NCBI GenBank assembly: GCA_022797535.1
Contig: JAAWKU010000019.1
Location: 1-35,333 of the forward strand
Source of the DNA: Lachnospiraceae bacterium
GTDB taxonomy: Bacteria > Bacillota > Clostridia > Lachnospirales > Lachnospiraceae
Length of the DNA: 35,333 bases
Reading direction: 5' to 3'
The notes beneath the pieces were generated by a model that was not told where the DNA came from, ran no database searches, and saw only the letters and a list, made by a program, of their open reading frames with translations. Below are positions 1-8,653 of this stretch, in pieces; positions within the stretch are counted from its first letter, which is position 1; every line of letters starts with the position of its first letter. The position numbers were made by a program, and so were the translations under genes.

Positions 1-97
1 GGTCAACGATGCCACCGCATCGCCTCCCTCCTCCGCCTTGCAGACTGAAAATTCATCCGGCGTCATTTTACTGAAAGTCAACGATACAGCACACTAG
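1..97 (-). repeat. Stop-codon-anchored repeat element, copy A
   Basis: Read on the minus strand, the element starts at the stop codon of the GH94 gene with CTAGTGTGCTG (97 down to 87). A 33-nt variable spacer follows, then AATTTTCA, and then a 41-nt block (41 to 1) that is identical to 35290-35330 after the GT35 gene. The block contains a perfect 6-bp hairpin with arms CGATGC and GCATCG (7-22). ATCGTTGAC occurs twice, 75 nt apart (77-85 and 2-10), as if another unit were about to begin. Both copies lie in the sense direction at a gene 3' end, so they would be transcribed as 3' UTR. Function unknown; a dispersed structured repeat or 3'-UTR RNA element is inferred. Confidence 0.8.
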
Positions 98-2529
98 CCC
101 ATGGTGACTACCACGTTTAATTCCTTCTGGTCTTTGGGGCAGGGGATGATATTGCCTTCCACAGCCGCGCCGTCCACGGTCATGGAGACCACGCCCTTCT
201 CCACGCCCTGGGGGTTCAATACCTGGATATGGTACACTGCCCCGCGGTATTCCCTGGTGAGCTTGAAATCCCCGAAGCCTTTAGGCACGCAGGGATTGAT
301 CTGCAGCCCGGCGTGGGTGGGATATACGCCCAAAATGTACTGGGAAATGTTGGTAAAAGTCCATGCGGCGGTACCCGTGAGCCAGCTGTTCTTGGCTTCG
401 CCGTGGAATTTGGCGTCCCGTCCGGCCACCATCTGGGAATACACATAGGGCTCGGTGCGGTGGATTTCACTGATCTCCTCCACGTAGGCGGGGCAGGTCT
501 TTTTATAGATTTCAAAGGCTCGGCTGCCCCGGCCGATCACGGTCTCGGCGATGGATACCCAGGGGTTATTGTGGCAGAAGATTCCTGCGTTCTCCTTATA
601 TCCGGGGGGATAGGAGGAGACTTCGCCCAGCTCCAGATGATATCTGGTGTAGGCGGGCTGCAGGATCATGATGCCGTAGTCGGTGTCCAGCCGTTCCTTC
701 ACGGAATCCAGGGCCCTTTCTGCCAGCCCTTCCTTCACCCCGACCCCAGCCAGAACGCAGAAGCCCTGGGGCTCGATGTAGATCTGGCCCTCCTCACACT
801 CCCTGGAGCCTACCTTGTGACTGTAGGCGTCATAGGCCCGAACGAACCAGTCACCGTCCCATCCGCTCTCCAGGATGGTGTCGTACATACCGGCGGCCTG
901 CTCTCTGGCGTAGGCGGCTTCCCGGGCATCTCCCATCAGTTCGCATAGCTGGGCGTATTCCTCCCCGTATTTTACAAACATGCCGGCAATAAATATGGAT
1001 TCCGCCACCGGGCCTTCACTGGGGCCGAAAGTCTGGAAGGACTCACCCGGATGCTCGGAGAAGCAGTTCAGGTTCAGGCAGTCGTTCCAGTCTGCCCGCC
1101 CGATGAGGGGAAGCCCGTGGGGGCCCTTGTGGTTCACGATGAAATCAAAAGATCTCTTTAAGTGATTCATCAGGGGCGCGGCCTTGGACATATCATTGTC
1201 AAAGGGAACCATCTGCTCCAGAATGGAGGTGTCTCCGGTTTCCCGCACATAGGCGCTGGTACCCGCAATCAGCCACAGGGGATCATCGTTAAAACCGCTG
1301 CCAATATCGGAATTGCCCTTCTTGGTCAGGGGCTGGTACTGATGGTAAGCGCTGCCGTCCTCAAACTGGGTGGAGGCGATGTCGATGATACGCTCCCTGG
1401 CCCGGTCGGGAATCAGGTGTACGAAGCCCAGCAGATCCTGGCAGCTGTCGCGGAACCCCATACCCCTGCCGATGCCGGACTCGTAATAGGAGGCGGAGCG
1501 GGACATGTTGAAGGTGACCATACACTGATACTGATTCCAGGTGTTGACCATGCGGTTGACTTTTTCGTCCCCTGATTCCACATGATACTTGCCCAGCAGC
1601 CCTTTCCAGTAGTCTTTCAGGGCGGCGAAAGCGGCGTCCACATCCGCGTCGGCGGCATAGCGGGCCAGCATCTCCTGAGCCGGCTTCTTGTTGATAATGC
1701 CGGGCGCCTCCCACTTATCTTCCTGGGGATTCTCGATATAGCCCAGCACAAAAGTAAAGGTTTTGGATTCGCCGGGAGCCAGCTTCACGTCAAGCTGCTG
1801 GCAGGCAATGGGAGACCAGCCGCTGGCCAGGGTATTCCTGCACTGGCCCTGCTCCACCACTTCCGGATTGTCGGCGCCTCTGTAGGCTCCCAGGAAATCG
1901 TCGCGGATGGTGTCAAAGCCCGCAATGGGGGCGTTCACCCCGTACACCGCATAGTGGTTGCGCCGTTCCCGGTACTCGGTCTTGTGGTAAATGACGGAAC
2001 CCACCACCTCCACTTCGCCGCAGCTTAAGAGCCGCTGGAAATTTTTCATATCATCATCGGCATTCCACAGGCACCATTCCACATAGGAGAAAACTTTCAG
2101 TTCCTTTTCCCGGTTGCCGGTGTTTTTCAGAGTCAGTCTGCTCACCTCGCAGTTGTCCTCCATGGGAACGAAGGTCAGCACCTCGGCCTGCACCTGGTCC
2201 TTACTGCCGGTGAAGCGGCTGTAGCCCATGCCGTGGCGGCACTCATAGCTGTCCAGCTCCGTCTTAGTGGGCTGCCAGCCGGGATTCCAGACCGTCCCGC
2301 CATCTTTTATGTAGAAATACTTGCCCCCCATGTCCATGGGCACATTGTTGTAGCGGTAACGGGTCAGGCGCAGCAGCTTGGCGTCCTTGTAAAAGGTGTA
2401 TCCACCGCAGGTATTGGAGATTAAGCTGAAAAACTCATTGCAGCCCAGGTAGTTGATCCAGGGGAGGGGAGTCCTGGGGGTGGTGATGACATACTCCTGG
2501 TTGGCGTCATCAAAATAGCCGAATTTCAT
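94..2529 (-). CDS. GH94 cellobiose phosphorylase
   Basis: This 811-aa cytosolic enzyme would split cellobiose (or a related beta-glucoside) with phosphate into alpha-glucose 1-phosphate and glucose. The whole length matches the GH94 fold: N-terminal beta-sandwich (about 1-270), helical linker, then an (alpha/alpha)6 barrel with the [11 protein letters not shown] segment (352-362) and the GRADWND motif (477-483) that holds the general-acid aspartate. No signal peptide is present. The length fits cellobiose phosphorylases (about 810-820 aa). AAGGAG precedes the ATG. It is divergent from a LacI regulator and a CUT1 sugar importer, which supports a cellobiose/cello-oligosaccharide role. Exact substrate (cellobiose, cellodextrin, laminaribiose) cannot be fixed by eye; cellobiose is the best guess. 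Confidence 0.92.
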   Translation of the reverse strand: MKFGYFDDANQEYVITTPRTPLPWINYLGCNEFFSLISNTCGGYTFYKDAKLLRLTRYRYNNVPMDMGGKYFYIKDGGTVWNPGWQPTKTELDSYECRHGMGYSRFTGSKDQVQAEVLTFVPMEDNCEVSRLTLKNTGNREKELKVFSYVEWCLWNADDDMKNFQRLLSCGEVEVVGSVIYHKTEYRERRNHYAVYGVNAPIAGFDTIRDDFLGAYRGADNPEVVEQGQCRNTLASGWSPIACQQLDVKLAPGESKTFTFVLGYIENPQEDKWEAPGIINKKPAQEMLARYAADADVDAAFAALKDYWKGLLGKYHVESGDEKVNRMVNTWNQYQCMVTFNMSRSASYYESGIGRGMGFRDSCQDLLGFVHLIPDRARERIIDIASTQFEDGSAYHQYQPLTKKGNSDIGSGFNDDPLWLIAGTSAYVRETGDTSILEQMVPFDNDMSKAAPLMNHLKRSFDFIVNHKGPHGLPLIGRADWNDCLNLNCFSEHPGESFQTFGPSEGPVAESIFIAGMFVKYGEEYAQLCELMGDAREAAYAREQAAGMYDTILESGWDGDWFVRAYDAYSHKVGSRECEEGQIYIEPQGFCVLAGVGVKEGLAERALDSVKERLDTDYGIMILQPAYTRYHLELGEVSSYPPGYKENAGIFCHNNPWVSIAETVIGRGSRAFEIYKKTCPAYVEEISEIHRTEPYVYSQMVAGRDAKFHGEAKNSWLTGTAAWTFTNISQYILGVYPTHAGLQINPCVPKGFGDFKLTREYRGAVYHIQVLNPQGVEKGVVSMTVDGAAVEGNIIPCPKDQKELNVVVTMG

Positions 2530-2572
2530 AGAGGGATTCTCCTTCTTTTATAAATTTGTAAAATGTTTTAGA

Positions 2573-2635
2573 AAACGATTAAGTCAAACATATTTACATT
2601 ACTTAAATTATACTGAACCAATTATGAAATTGCAA
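2573..2635 (-). promoter_or_regulatory. Promoter and operator of the GH94 gene
   Basis: On the minus strand TTGCAA (2635-2630) and TATAAT (2612-2607) are separated by exactly 17 nt. The motif AAACGATTAAG (2573-2583, plus-strand reading) lies just downstream of the expected start of transcription. The same motif recurs at 2758-2768 and 3956-3966 in the two other promoters of the locus, so it is a likely operator of the adjacent LacI-family regulator. Confidence 0.75.
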
Positions 2636-2672
2636 TAGAAATTCCGAAAAATCCAGGAAAAATAATTTTTTG

Positions 2673-2687
2673 TTGAAAGCGCTTACA
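2673..2687. promoter_or_regulatory. cre-like site (CcpA type)
   Basis: TTGAAAGCGCTTACA fits the catabolite-responsive-element pattern WTGNAANCGNWNNCW. It lies midway between the two divergent promoters, upstream of both. It suggests carbon catabolite control in addition to the local LacI regulator. Binding by CcpA is inferred from pattern only. Confidence 0.55.
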
Positions 2688-2718
2688 AAATCAGAAACAG
2701 AAAAATGACTAAAAATGA

Positions 2719-2768
2719 TTGCAAAACCCATTAAAATGAGATAGACTGAAAGCACACAAACGTTTAAG
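2719..2768 (+). promoter_or_regulatory. Promoter and operator of the lacI-family gene
   Basis: TTGCAA (2719-2724), 17 nt, TAGACT (2742-2747), followed by AAACGTTTAAG (2758-2768) at about +5. The operator core AAACGTTT is a perfect palindrome centred on CG, as usual for LacI-family sites. This implies autoregulation. Confidence 0.65.
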
Positions 2769-2804
2769 TGTTTTAGGATCTGATAAAATCGGGAGGATAC
2801 AGAC

Positions 2805-3827
2805 ATGGTATCAATGAAGGATATTTCCATAGCCTGCGGGGTCTCGGTGGCCACGGTGAGCAAGGCGCTGAACGACCACGGGGACATCGGCAAGGAGACC
2901 AAGGAGCGGATCCGCAGGGTCGCCAAGGAGATGGGATATCTGCCCAATGCCATGGCCCGGGCCCTCAAGACCCACCGCACCTACAATATAGGCGTGCTCT
3001 TTGTGGACGAGGACCAGAGCGGTCTGACCCACGACTATTTCTCTCAGGTGCTGGACAGCTTCAAGCGCACGGTGGAGGCCAGAGGCTACGATATCACGTT
3101 CCTGAACAAGAGCGGCGCAGGCGGACTCAGCCGGATGTCTTATCTGGAGCACTGCCGTTACAGGGGGTTTGACGGAGTGGTCATCGCCTGTGTGGATTTC
3201 TATGATCCCCAGGTTCTGGAACTGGTGCGCAGCGATATTCCGGTGGTGACGGTGGACCACCTCTTTGACAACCATATTAATATCACTTCAGACAATGTGG
3301 GGGGCATGGAACTGCTGTTGCGCCATATCTTTGAGAAAGGGCATCGCCGGATCGCCTACATTCATGGGGCGGACTCCTCTGTGACCCAGGCCAGGCTCAC
3401 ATCCTTCTACCGCACGGCGGAACTGCTGGGCTTAAAGCTGCCCGGGGAGTATGTGCGGGAGTCTCCCTATCGCGATACCAGGACGGCGGCCCGGGTGACG
3501 GAGGAACTGCTGGATCTGAGAGTACCTCCCACCTGTATTCTGTATCCCGACGATTTTTCCTGTTTCGGAGGCATCACGGCCATCAAGGGCAGGGGGCTGC
3601 GCATCCCGGAGGACATCTCCATCGCCGGGTATGACGGTATCCGCATCGGCAGGCATATTGAGACGCCGCTTACGACTCTGCGTCAGGATACCACGTCCCT
3701 GGGAGTGCAGGCCGGAGAGAAGCTGATCTCTCTGATCGAGCGCCCCAAGACCACCCTGATCGAGCAGGTGGTCATCAAGGGAGAAGTTTATCCCGGCAAG
3801 ACGGTGGGAGTCGTGGGGAACCGCTGA
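2805..3827 (+). CDS. LacI-family transcriptional regulator
   Basis: A 340-aa regulator. The N-terminal LacI helix-turn-helix and hinge are clear (VSMKDISIACGVSVATVSKA, then LPNAMARALK at about 47-56). The rest is a periplasmic-binding-protein-like effector domain (about 60-335), with the typical DHLFDNHINIT and SIAGYDG stretches. The length is standard. It is divergent from the GH94 phosphorylase and upstream of the sugar importer. Three copies of a common operator-like motif sit in the promoters of the phosphorylase, of this gene and of the binding protein, so it most likely represses all three until a cello-oligosaccharide or derived sugar is present. GGGAGG precedes the ATG. Confidence 0.93.
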   Translation: MVSMKDISIACGVSVATVSKALNDHGDIGKETKERIRRVAKEMGYLPNAMARALKTHRTYNIGVLFVDEDQSGLTHDYFSQVLDSFKRTVEARGYDITFLNKSGAGGLSRMSYLEHCRYRGFDGVVIACVDFYDPQVLELVRSDIPVVTVDHLFDNHINITSDNVGGMELLLRHIFEKGHRRIAYIHGADSSVTQARLTSFYRTAELLGLKLPGEYVRESPYRDTRTAARVTEELLDLRVPPTCILYPDDFSCFGGITAIKGRGLRIPEDISIAGYDGIRIGRHIETPLTTLRQDTTSLGVQAGEKLISLIERPKTTLIEQVVIKGEVYPGKTVGVVGNR

Positions 3828-3846
3828 AAACGGCGGTTCCCTTTGC
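3816..3846 (+). terminator. Hairpin at the end of the lacI-family gene
   Basis: A 9-bp stem GGGAACCGC (3816-3824) / GCGGTTCCC (3833-3841) with an 8-nt loop includes the stop codon in its loop. The T tract after it is short (TTTGCTC), so termination is probably partial. Confidence 0.5.
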
Positions 3847-3917
3847 TCAATTTGTATAGTGTTTTCAGGACCTTCAGTCAAATTCCCAAAAAAAGAAGTA
3901 AAAAAAACAAAAAAGTG

Positions 3918-3966
3918 TTGCAATTACACAATTTGTATTGTATAATAAAAAACGTAAACGATTAAG
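3918..3966 (+). promoter_or_regulatory. Promoter and operator of the ABC importer operon
   Basis: TTGCAA (3918-3923), 17 nt, TATAAT (3941-3946), with the locus operator AAACGATTAAG at 3956-3966 overlapping the expected transcript start. The architecture is the same as at 2607-2635, arguing for co-regulation of phosphorylase and importer by the LacI-family protein. Confidence 0.78.
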
Positions 3967-4036
3967 GGGATTGAGAAACAAGTCCCCTGATCCAAAAAAT
4001 CTTTACCATATCAAATTATAAAAGGGAGGATTCAAG

Positions 4037-5404
4037 ATGAAGAAGAAAGTATTAAGTGTTTTACTGGCTGTTACCATGTTGGCAGGAACTTTGGTGGCAT
4101 GTGGTTCGGAGCCCGCTGCAGGCGGCAGCAACGAAGGCGGTAATGTGAATGTGAGCGCAGGCGCCGAGGAAGGCAAGGTGCTGAACATTTACTGCTGGAA
4201 CAATGAGTTCAGAGAGAGGGTGGTTAATCTTTATCCAGGCTATACCAAGACCGACGAGACCCACGGCACCATCGGCGATGTGTCTGTAGTGTGGCATGAG
4301 ACCCCCAACGAGGGCAACGCCTATCAGAATAATCTGGACGAGACGCTGCTGAAGCAGGACAGCGCGGCTGCTGACGACAAGATTGATATGTTCCTGGTCG
4401 AGGCTGACTACGCATTGAAGTATGTTGACACCGGCTATACCATGGCCATCAAGGATCTGGGCATTACCGAAGGGGATATTGCCAATCAGTACAAGTATAC
4501 CCAGGATGTGGTGACAGATTCCAACGGCGTTCTGAAGGGCCTTTCCTGGCAGGGTTGTCCTGGCGTTCTGTTCTACAACCGCGAAGCCGCCAAGGAAGTG
4601 TTTGGCAGTGATGATCCCGCTGTTGTTCAGGAGAACGTGAAAGATTGGGCCACCTTTAATGCTACTGCTCAGGCTGTTTCCGATAAGGGCTACAAGATCG
4701 TGTCCTCTGCTGTGGATACATACCGCACCTATTCCAATAATGTGACTAAGCCCTGGGTTATGGACGGTAAGATTACCATTGACGACAATATCATGAACTG
4801 GGTAAATGACTCCAAGGCTTTGGTAGACGCCGGCTATACCGGCACCCATGATCTGTGGAGTACCGACTGGAGCGCGGGATTCTTCCCGGAAGGCAAGGTG
4901 TTCTGCTACTTTGGACCTGCCTGGTTTGTAAACTTCTCCATGTCTGCTGATCAGGAAGGCAGCGTTGGTTACAATGGCGGCTGGGGCGCCACTGAAGGAC
5001 CTCAGGGCTTCTTCTGGGGCGGTACATGGATCTGCGCGGCAACCGGCACCGACAACCCCAGCCTTGTAAAGGATATCATGCTGCAGATGACCACCAACCA
5101 GCAGATCATGACTGACATTGTTACCAAATATGACGATTTCGTAAACAACAAGCCCGCCATGGAAGCCATGGCAGCGGATACCAGCTACTCCAGCAAGATA
5201 CTGGGGGGGCAGAATCCTCTAGCTATGTACTGCGCAGGCGTCGATGGGCTGGATCTGAGCAATCTGAGCAAGTATGATCAGGGCTGTAACGAGGAGTTCC
5301 AGAAGGCCATGAAGAATTACTTCGAGGGCAATGCCACTCTGGATGAGGCGCTTGATCTGTTCTACAAGGCGGTTGTGGAGAAATATCCGGAACTGACTTA
5401 CTAA
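4037..5404 (+). CDS. ABC sugar-binding lipoprotein (CUT1 family)
   Basis: A 455-aa extracellular solute-binding protein. It has a lipoprotein signal peptide (basic MKKK, hydrophobic 5-18, lipobox LVAC with Cys22), then a short Gly/Asn/Ser-rich linker, then a family 1 binding-protein body (LNIYCWNNEFRERV, FLVEADYALKYVDTGY, GCPGVLFYNREAAKEVFG). Two CUT1 permease genes follow, so it delivers an oligosaccharide to that importer. Next to a GH94 phosphorylase, the ligand is most likely cellobiose or short cellodextrins, by inference. AAGGGAGG precedes the ATG. A strong hairpin after the stop codon would let this gene be expressed above the permeases. Confidence 0.93.
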   Translation: MKKKVLSVLLAVTMLAGTLVACGSEPAAGGSNEGGNVNVSAGAEEGKVLNIYCWNNEFRERVVNLYPGYTKTDETHGTIGDVSVVWHETPNEGNAYQNNLDETLLKQDSAAADDKIDMFLVEADYALKYVDTGYTMAIKDLGITEGDIANQYKYTQDVVTDSNGVLKGLSWQGCPGVLFYNREAAKEVFGSDDPAVVQENVKDWATFNATAQAVSDKGYKIVSSAVDTYRTYSNNVTKPWVMDGKITIDDNIMNWVNDSKALVDAGYTGTHDLWSTDWSAGFFPEGKVFCYFGPAWFVNFSMSADQEGSVGYNGGWGATEGPQGFFWGGTWICAATGTDNPSLVKDIMLQMTTNQQIMTDIVTKYDDFVNNKPAMEAMAADTSYSSKILGGQNPLAMYCAGVDGLDLSNLSKYDQGCNEEFQKAMKNYFEGNATLDEALDLFYKAVVEKYPELTY

Positions 5405-5424
5405 TCAATAAGCTATAGCGGATG

Positions 5425-5466
5425 AAACCGTGCCTGCCTGCCTGGTCAGGCGGGTGCGGTTTTTCT
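5425..5466 (+). terminator. Intra-operon terminator/attenuator
   Basis: A 16-bp stem with a few G-U pairs (5425-5440 with 5447-5462), a 6-nt loop, and a T run at 5460-5464. It sits 20 nt after the binding-protein stop and 200 nt before the permeases. Partial termination here is a common way to make the binding protein exceed the membrane subunits. The remaining spacer to 5673 shows small inverted repeats but no gene I can support. Confidence 0.7.
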
Positions 5467-5673
5467 GAATAAGACGGATACTTCATTTATTAGGAAAGCC
5501 GTCAGATACAGGGCTGGCAGCAGGGTTTCTTCTGCGGGGGAGCCCGTCAGGTGAAAAGGAGCGTTGCTGCAAGTCCTGTATGAATGTTGGCAGGCCTTTA
5601 CAAGATTCGCGGGTGGAACGGCGGCAGACCCGCATGAAGAAGTATATAATAAAATGGAGAGGGAGGCATGACT

Positions 5674-6588
5674 ATGAAGAGCGCGCGGCGGGGAAAGGTT
5701 GTAAGCTATAACAAATGGGGCTATATTTTTCTGATTCCCTTTGTAGTGGTGTATCTGGTGTTTTCTTTTATTCCCTTGGTGAGTACGGTATATAACAGCT
5801 TTTTTGAGAATTATCGTTCGGGGCTGACACAGATTGGCCCGACTTTCGTAGGGCTGGAAAATTTTAAGACTATTTTCTCAAGCGGCGAGGTGTGGATATA
5901 CGCAAAAAATACATTGATTATGTGGATTCTTGGATTTATCCCGCAGATTATCCTTTCGCTTCTGTTAGGGGCTTGGTTCTCGGATCCCAGTCTGCGGCTG
6001 AAGTGTCAGGGATTTTTCAAGACAGTGATCTATCTGCCCAACCTGATCATGGCCTCCGCGTTTGCCATGTTGTTTTTTGCTCTGTTTTCCGACGGGGGCC
6101 CCATCAATTCCCTGTTGATACAGACAGGCATTCTGGACACACCCTTTAAGTTCCTGTCCAATATTTGGAGCACCCGGTTTTTGGTGGCTGGCATGAACTG
6201 CCTGATGTGGTTTGGAAATACCACGATTCTGCTGATGGCGGGCATGATGGGGATTGACACTTCCCTGTTTGAGGCGGCCAGGGTGGACGGCGCCACCTCC
6301 ACCCAGGTATTTTACAAAATTACGCTGCCGCTGCTGCGCCCGATTCTGGTCTATGTGATGATCACTTCCCTGATAGGCGGCCTGCAGATGTTTGATGTTC
6401 CGCAGATCCTGACCAAGGGCTCCGGTGATCCCATGCGTTCCACCATGACGCTGATCATGTACCTGAACCGGCATTTGTTCAGCAAAAACTATGGCATGGG
6501 CGGGGCGCTGTCGGTGATCCTGTTTATTATAACGGGTATATTGAGTCTGGCGGTATATAAGTTTACCAATCGGAAAGATAACAACTAG
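5674..6588 (+). CDS. CUT1 ABC sugar permease, MalF-like
   Basis: A 304-aa inner-membrane subunit of the sugar importer with about six transmembrane helices (first at about 16-38). The permease-ATPase contact motif EAARVDGA is followed by LPLLRP near residues 200-222. ATG at 5674 is preferred over the one at 5668 because GGGAGG (5661-5666) gives the former a proper 7-nt spacing. It is 11 nt upstream of the second permease. No ATPase gene is present in the locus; as in many Firmicutes CUT1 systems, a shared MsmK-type ATPase elsewhere probably serves it. Confidence 0.92.
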   Translation: MKSARRGKVVSYNKWGYIFLIPFVVVYLVFSFIPLVSTVYNSFFENYRSGLTQIGPTFVGLENFKTIFSSGEVWIYAKNTLIMWILGFIPQIILSLLLGAWFSDPSLRLKCQGFFKTVIYLPNLIMASAFAMLFFALFSDGGPINSLLIQTGILDTPFKFLSNIWSTRFLVAGMNCLMWFGNTTILLMAGMMGIDTSLFEAARVDGATSTQVFYKITLPLLRPILVYVMITSLIGGLQMFDVPQILTKGSGDPMRSTMTLIMYLNRHLFSKNYGMGGALSVILFIITGILSLAVYKFTNRKDNN

Positions 6589-6599
6589 GAGGTGAGACC

Positions 6600-7472
6600 A
6601 TGAAAGAGAAATGTTCAAACGGTACGAAAAAGGGACTGAATATACATGCGAGGCGAGGGTTGGCTTACATAGTGCTGGCAGTGATCTCTGTACTCTGCCT
6701 GTTCTGGTTTTTCCTTCTCTTTATTAATACCACCAGATCCCACTCGGAATTGAACAGGGGATTTTCCATGGTGCCCAGCAAATATTTGTTCACCAATATC
6801 AAAAACCTGATCAAGATGGGGGAACGGCTGCCCATTCTGACGGGGCTGCTGAACAGCTTTATCGTGGCGGGACTGAGCGCGGCGTTCAGCACATATTTCT
6901 CGGTAATGACGGCCTATGCCATCCATGCCTATGAATTCAAGCTGAAAAAGTTCATGTTTACATTTATCCTGATGATCATGATGATCCCCACTCAGGTGAC
7001 CGCCCTTGGCTTTTTACAGTTGGTATCCAAAATGCGGCTGGAGGATTCGTTTATTCCTCTGATCGTGCCCACCATCGCGGCGCCGGTTACCTTCTTCTAT
7101 ATGAAACAGTACATGGAGAGCTCCCTGCCTCTGTCTCTGATCGAGGCGGCCCGCATAGACGGCTCCGGGGAGTTCCGTACCTTCAACTCCATCGTGATGC
7201 CGCTGATGAAGCCAGCGATTGCCGTACAGGCCATCTTTACCTTTGTGTCCAGTTGGAACAATTATTTTACGCCCGCGCTGATCCTGCATGAGCCGAAGAT
7301 GCGGACCGTCCCCATTCTCATCGCCCAGCTGCGAAGCATGGACTGGTCCAGCCTGGATACGGGCGTGGTCTACGCCATGATTGGTCTGTCTATCTTCCCG
7401 GTAATCATCGTTTACCTGATTCTGTCCAAGCATATTGTACAGGGTGTTGCCATGGGGAGTGTAAAAGGTTAA
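6600..7472 (+). CDS. CUT1 ABC sugar permease, MalG-like
   Basis: A 290-aa second membrane subunit with about six transmembrane helices. The signature EAARIDGSGEFRTFNSIVMP matches the MalG-type cytoplasmic loop that contacts the ATPase. A strong AGGAGG lies 7 nt before the ATG, and the gene starts 11 nt after the first permease, so the two are translated together. It completes the importer served by the upstream binding protein. It ends before a GC-rich hairpin at 7496-7525. Confidence 0.93.
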   Translation: MKEKCSNGTKKGLNIHARRGLAYIVLAVISVLCLFWFFLLFINTTRSHSELNRGFSMVPSKYLFTNIKNLIKMGERLPILTGLLNSFIVAGLSAAFSTYFSVMTAYAIHAYEFKLKKFMFTFILMIMMIPTQVTALGFLQLVSKMRLEDSFIPLIVPTIAAPVTFFYMKQYMESSLPLSLIEAARIDGSGEFRTFNSIVMPLMKPAIAVQAIFTFVSSWNNYFTPALILHEPKMRTVPILIAQLRSMDWSSLDTGVVYAMIGLSIFPVIIVYLILSKHIVQGVAMGSVKG

Positions 7473-7495
7473 TCATATAAAATAAGGGAAGTCTG

Positions 7496-7525
7496 AGACT
7501 GCCATCCCGTGGAGGGGTGGCAGTC
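7496..7525 (+). terminator. Hairpin after the importer operon
   Basis: GACTGCCATCCC pairs with GGGTGGCAGTC around a short loop, giving a stem of about 11 bp 24 nt after the last permease. The T-rich stretch comes only some 20 nt later (ATTTTTATAAATTTTTTAT), so this may be a weak or factor-dependent terminator. Confidence 0.5.
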
Positions 7526-7577
7526 CGGCGTTGCGGCATTTTTATAAATTTTTTATAAAGGCTTAATTCCCAATATA

Positions 7578-7606
7578 TTTACGGCATGATGGAGGCATGC
7601 TATAAT
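7578..7606 (+). promoter_or_regulatory. Promoter of the HAAS-like gene
   Basis: TTTACG (7578-7583), 17 nt, TATAAT (7601-7606). The leader to the ATG at 7703 is about 90 nt. Confidence 0.5.
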
Positions 7607-7702
7607 AAATGCAATTCATTTTCGGTTGATCAAACAGATAGCATCATAAGACTCATAAAAGTCAACCGCGTCGTGTTTTTAGGCAGATAGGATAAATCCA
7701 TT

Positions 7703-8173
7703 ATGAACAGACAGGAATTTGTGGACCGGCTGAAAGTGTCCCTGAGCGGGAAGGTTTCGCCGGGGCAGGTGGAAGAGAATGCCCGTTATTATGAGGATTA
7801 TATCAATACCCGGATGCGGCTTGGGGAGACGGAGGAAAGCGTGTTGCAGGAACTGGGCGATCCCAGGCTGATCGCCAGATCCATCGTGGCGGCGGAGAGC
7901 GGGCGGACGGGAGAGAGCGAAAAGGATCAGGCTTATGGCGGCTGGGAAGAAGGAAACCGTCGGCGAAGCGGGCCCCGGCAGTTTTTCCGCCTGTCCGGTA
8001 TGCCCTCCTGGGTCCTGCCCGTGGCGGTGGGAGGCATTCTGCTCTTTCTCCTGGTGGCATTGGGGTTGCTTTTCCGCCTCGTACTGCATATGCTGGCCTG
8101 GCTGTGGCCGCTTATAGCCATTGCCATGGTGGTGATTTTTTTTATAAAATTATTTCACGACTGGCTGCATTGA
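7703..8173 (+). CDS. HAAS/DUF1700-like membrane protein
   Basis: A 156-aa protein. The N-terminal part (about 1-60) matches the HAAS-type helical domain: MNRQEFVDRLKVSLSGKV, then YYEDYINTRM and GETEESVLQELGDP, ending in ARSIV. A basic, glycine/arginine-rich linker (about 65-95) follows, then two hydrophobic segments (about 97-125 and 130-150) that should span the membrane. In other genomes such proteins sit next to a PadR regulator and a DUF4097 protein in envelope-stress or antibiotic-response loci. No PadR gene is seen here, so the role is open. The Shine-Dalgarno sequence is weak (ATAGGAT region). Confidence 0.75.
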   Translation: MNRQEFVDRLKVSLSGKVSPGQVEENARYYEDYINTRMRLGETEESVLQELGDPRLIARSIVAAESGRTGESEKDQAYGGWEEGNRRRSGPRQFFRLSGMPSWVLPVAVGGILLFLLVALGLLFRLVLHMLAWLWPLIAIAMVVIFFIKLFHDWLH

Positions 8174-8243
8174 GGGATGTATATTTTAAGAAATCAAAGG
8201 ACATACTACTCCTGTAACTAAAAACCAACAGGAGGAATGAATT

Positions 8244-8408
8244 ATGTCCAACAACAATCAGAACAACAACCAGAACAGCAATTCCAGCAATTGCCAGAAC
8301 AGCTACCAGGATAGCCAGAACAGCTACCAGGACAATCAGAACAAGAAGAACAACCAGAACAACAACCAGAATAAGCAGAACAACAGCCAGAAGAACAACA
8401 GCTTCTAG
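8244..8408 (+). CDS. Asn/Gln-rich low-complexity small protein
   Basis: A 54-aa ORF with a strong CAGGAGG 8 nt before the ATG. About 45% of residues are Asn and about 20% Gln, with Ser, Lys and two near-identical QNSYQD units, one Cys (17), and no hydrophobic core. It is predicted disordered or prion-like in composition. It resembles in flavour, but not in sequence, the N/Q-rich spore small proteins of Firmicutes; I cannot assign it to a family. It is 70 nt after the HAAS-like gene and may share its transcript. The hydrophobic ORF on the opposite strand is the mirror image of these AAC/CAG codons. Confidence 0.65.
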   Translation: MSNNNQNNNQNSNSSNCQNSYQDSQNSYQDNQNKKNNQNNNQNKQNNSQKNNSF

Positions 8409-8471
8409 GGCCATCGCCGGATTTTTCCGGGAAATCAGGGGTGTCGCTTTTGCGGCATCCCTATTTACATA

Positions 8472-8500
8472 TTGACGTAACATGTGGTAACATATATCTA
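8472..8500 (+). promoter_or_regulatory. Promoter of the methyltransferase operon
   Basis: TTGACG (8472-8477), 17 nt, TATCTA (8495-8500), about 150 nt before the methyltransferase start. Confidence 0.55.
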
Positions 8501-8653
8501 TATGCGTCTGGCCGGGACAGATGTGGCAAACGGAAAGCAGAAGAGGATACCCGGCGAAGCAAGGCGGCGGCATTCAGGTCAATGTCCCGGCGCGGGACAG
8601 GGAGGGGCGTAATATCCCGGACAGGAAGAGCAGATAGAAGTTTGGAGAGGAAT

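Noticed and set aside
5465..5673. Riboswitch or T-box before the permeases
   Set aside because: Only small isolated inverted repeats; no conserved motif of a known class recognised.
8142..8573. Antisense 143-aa very hydrophobic protein
   Set aside because: Its Val/Leu runs are the reverse complement of AAC/CAG codons of the Asn/Gln-rich ORF, which has the ribosome site.
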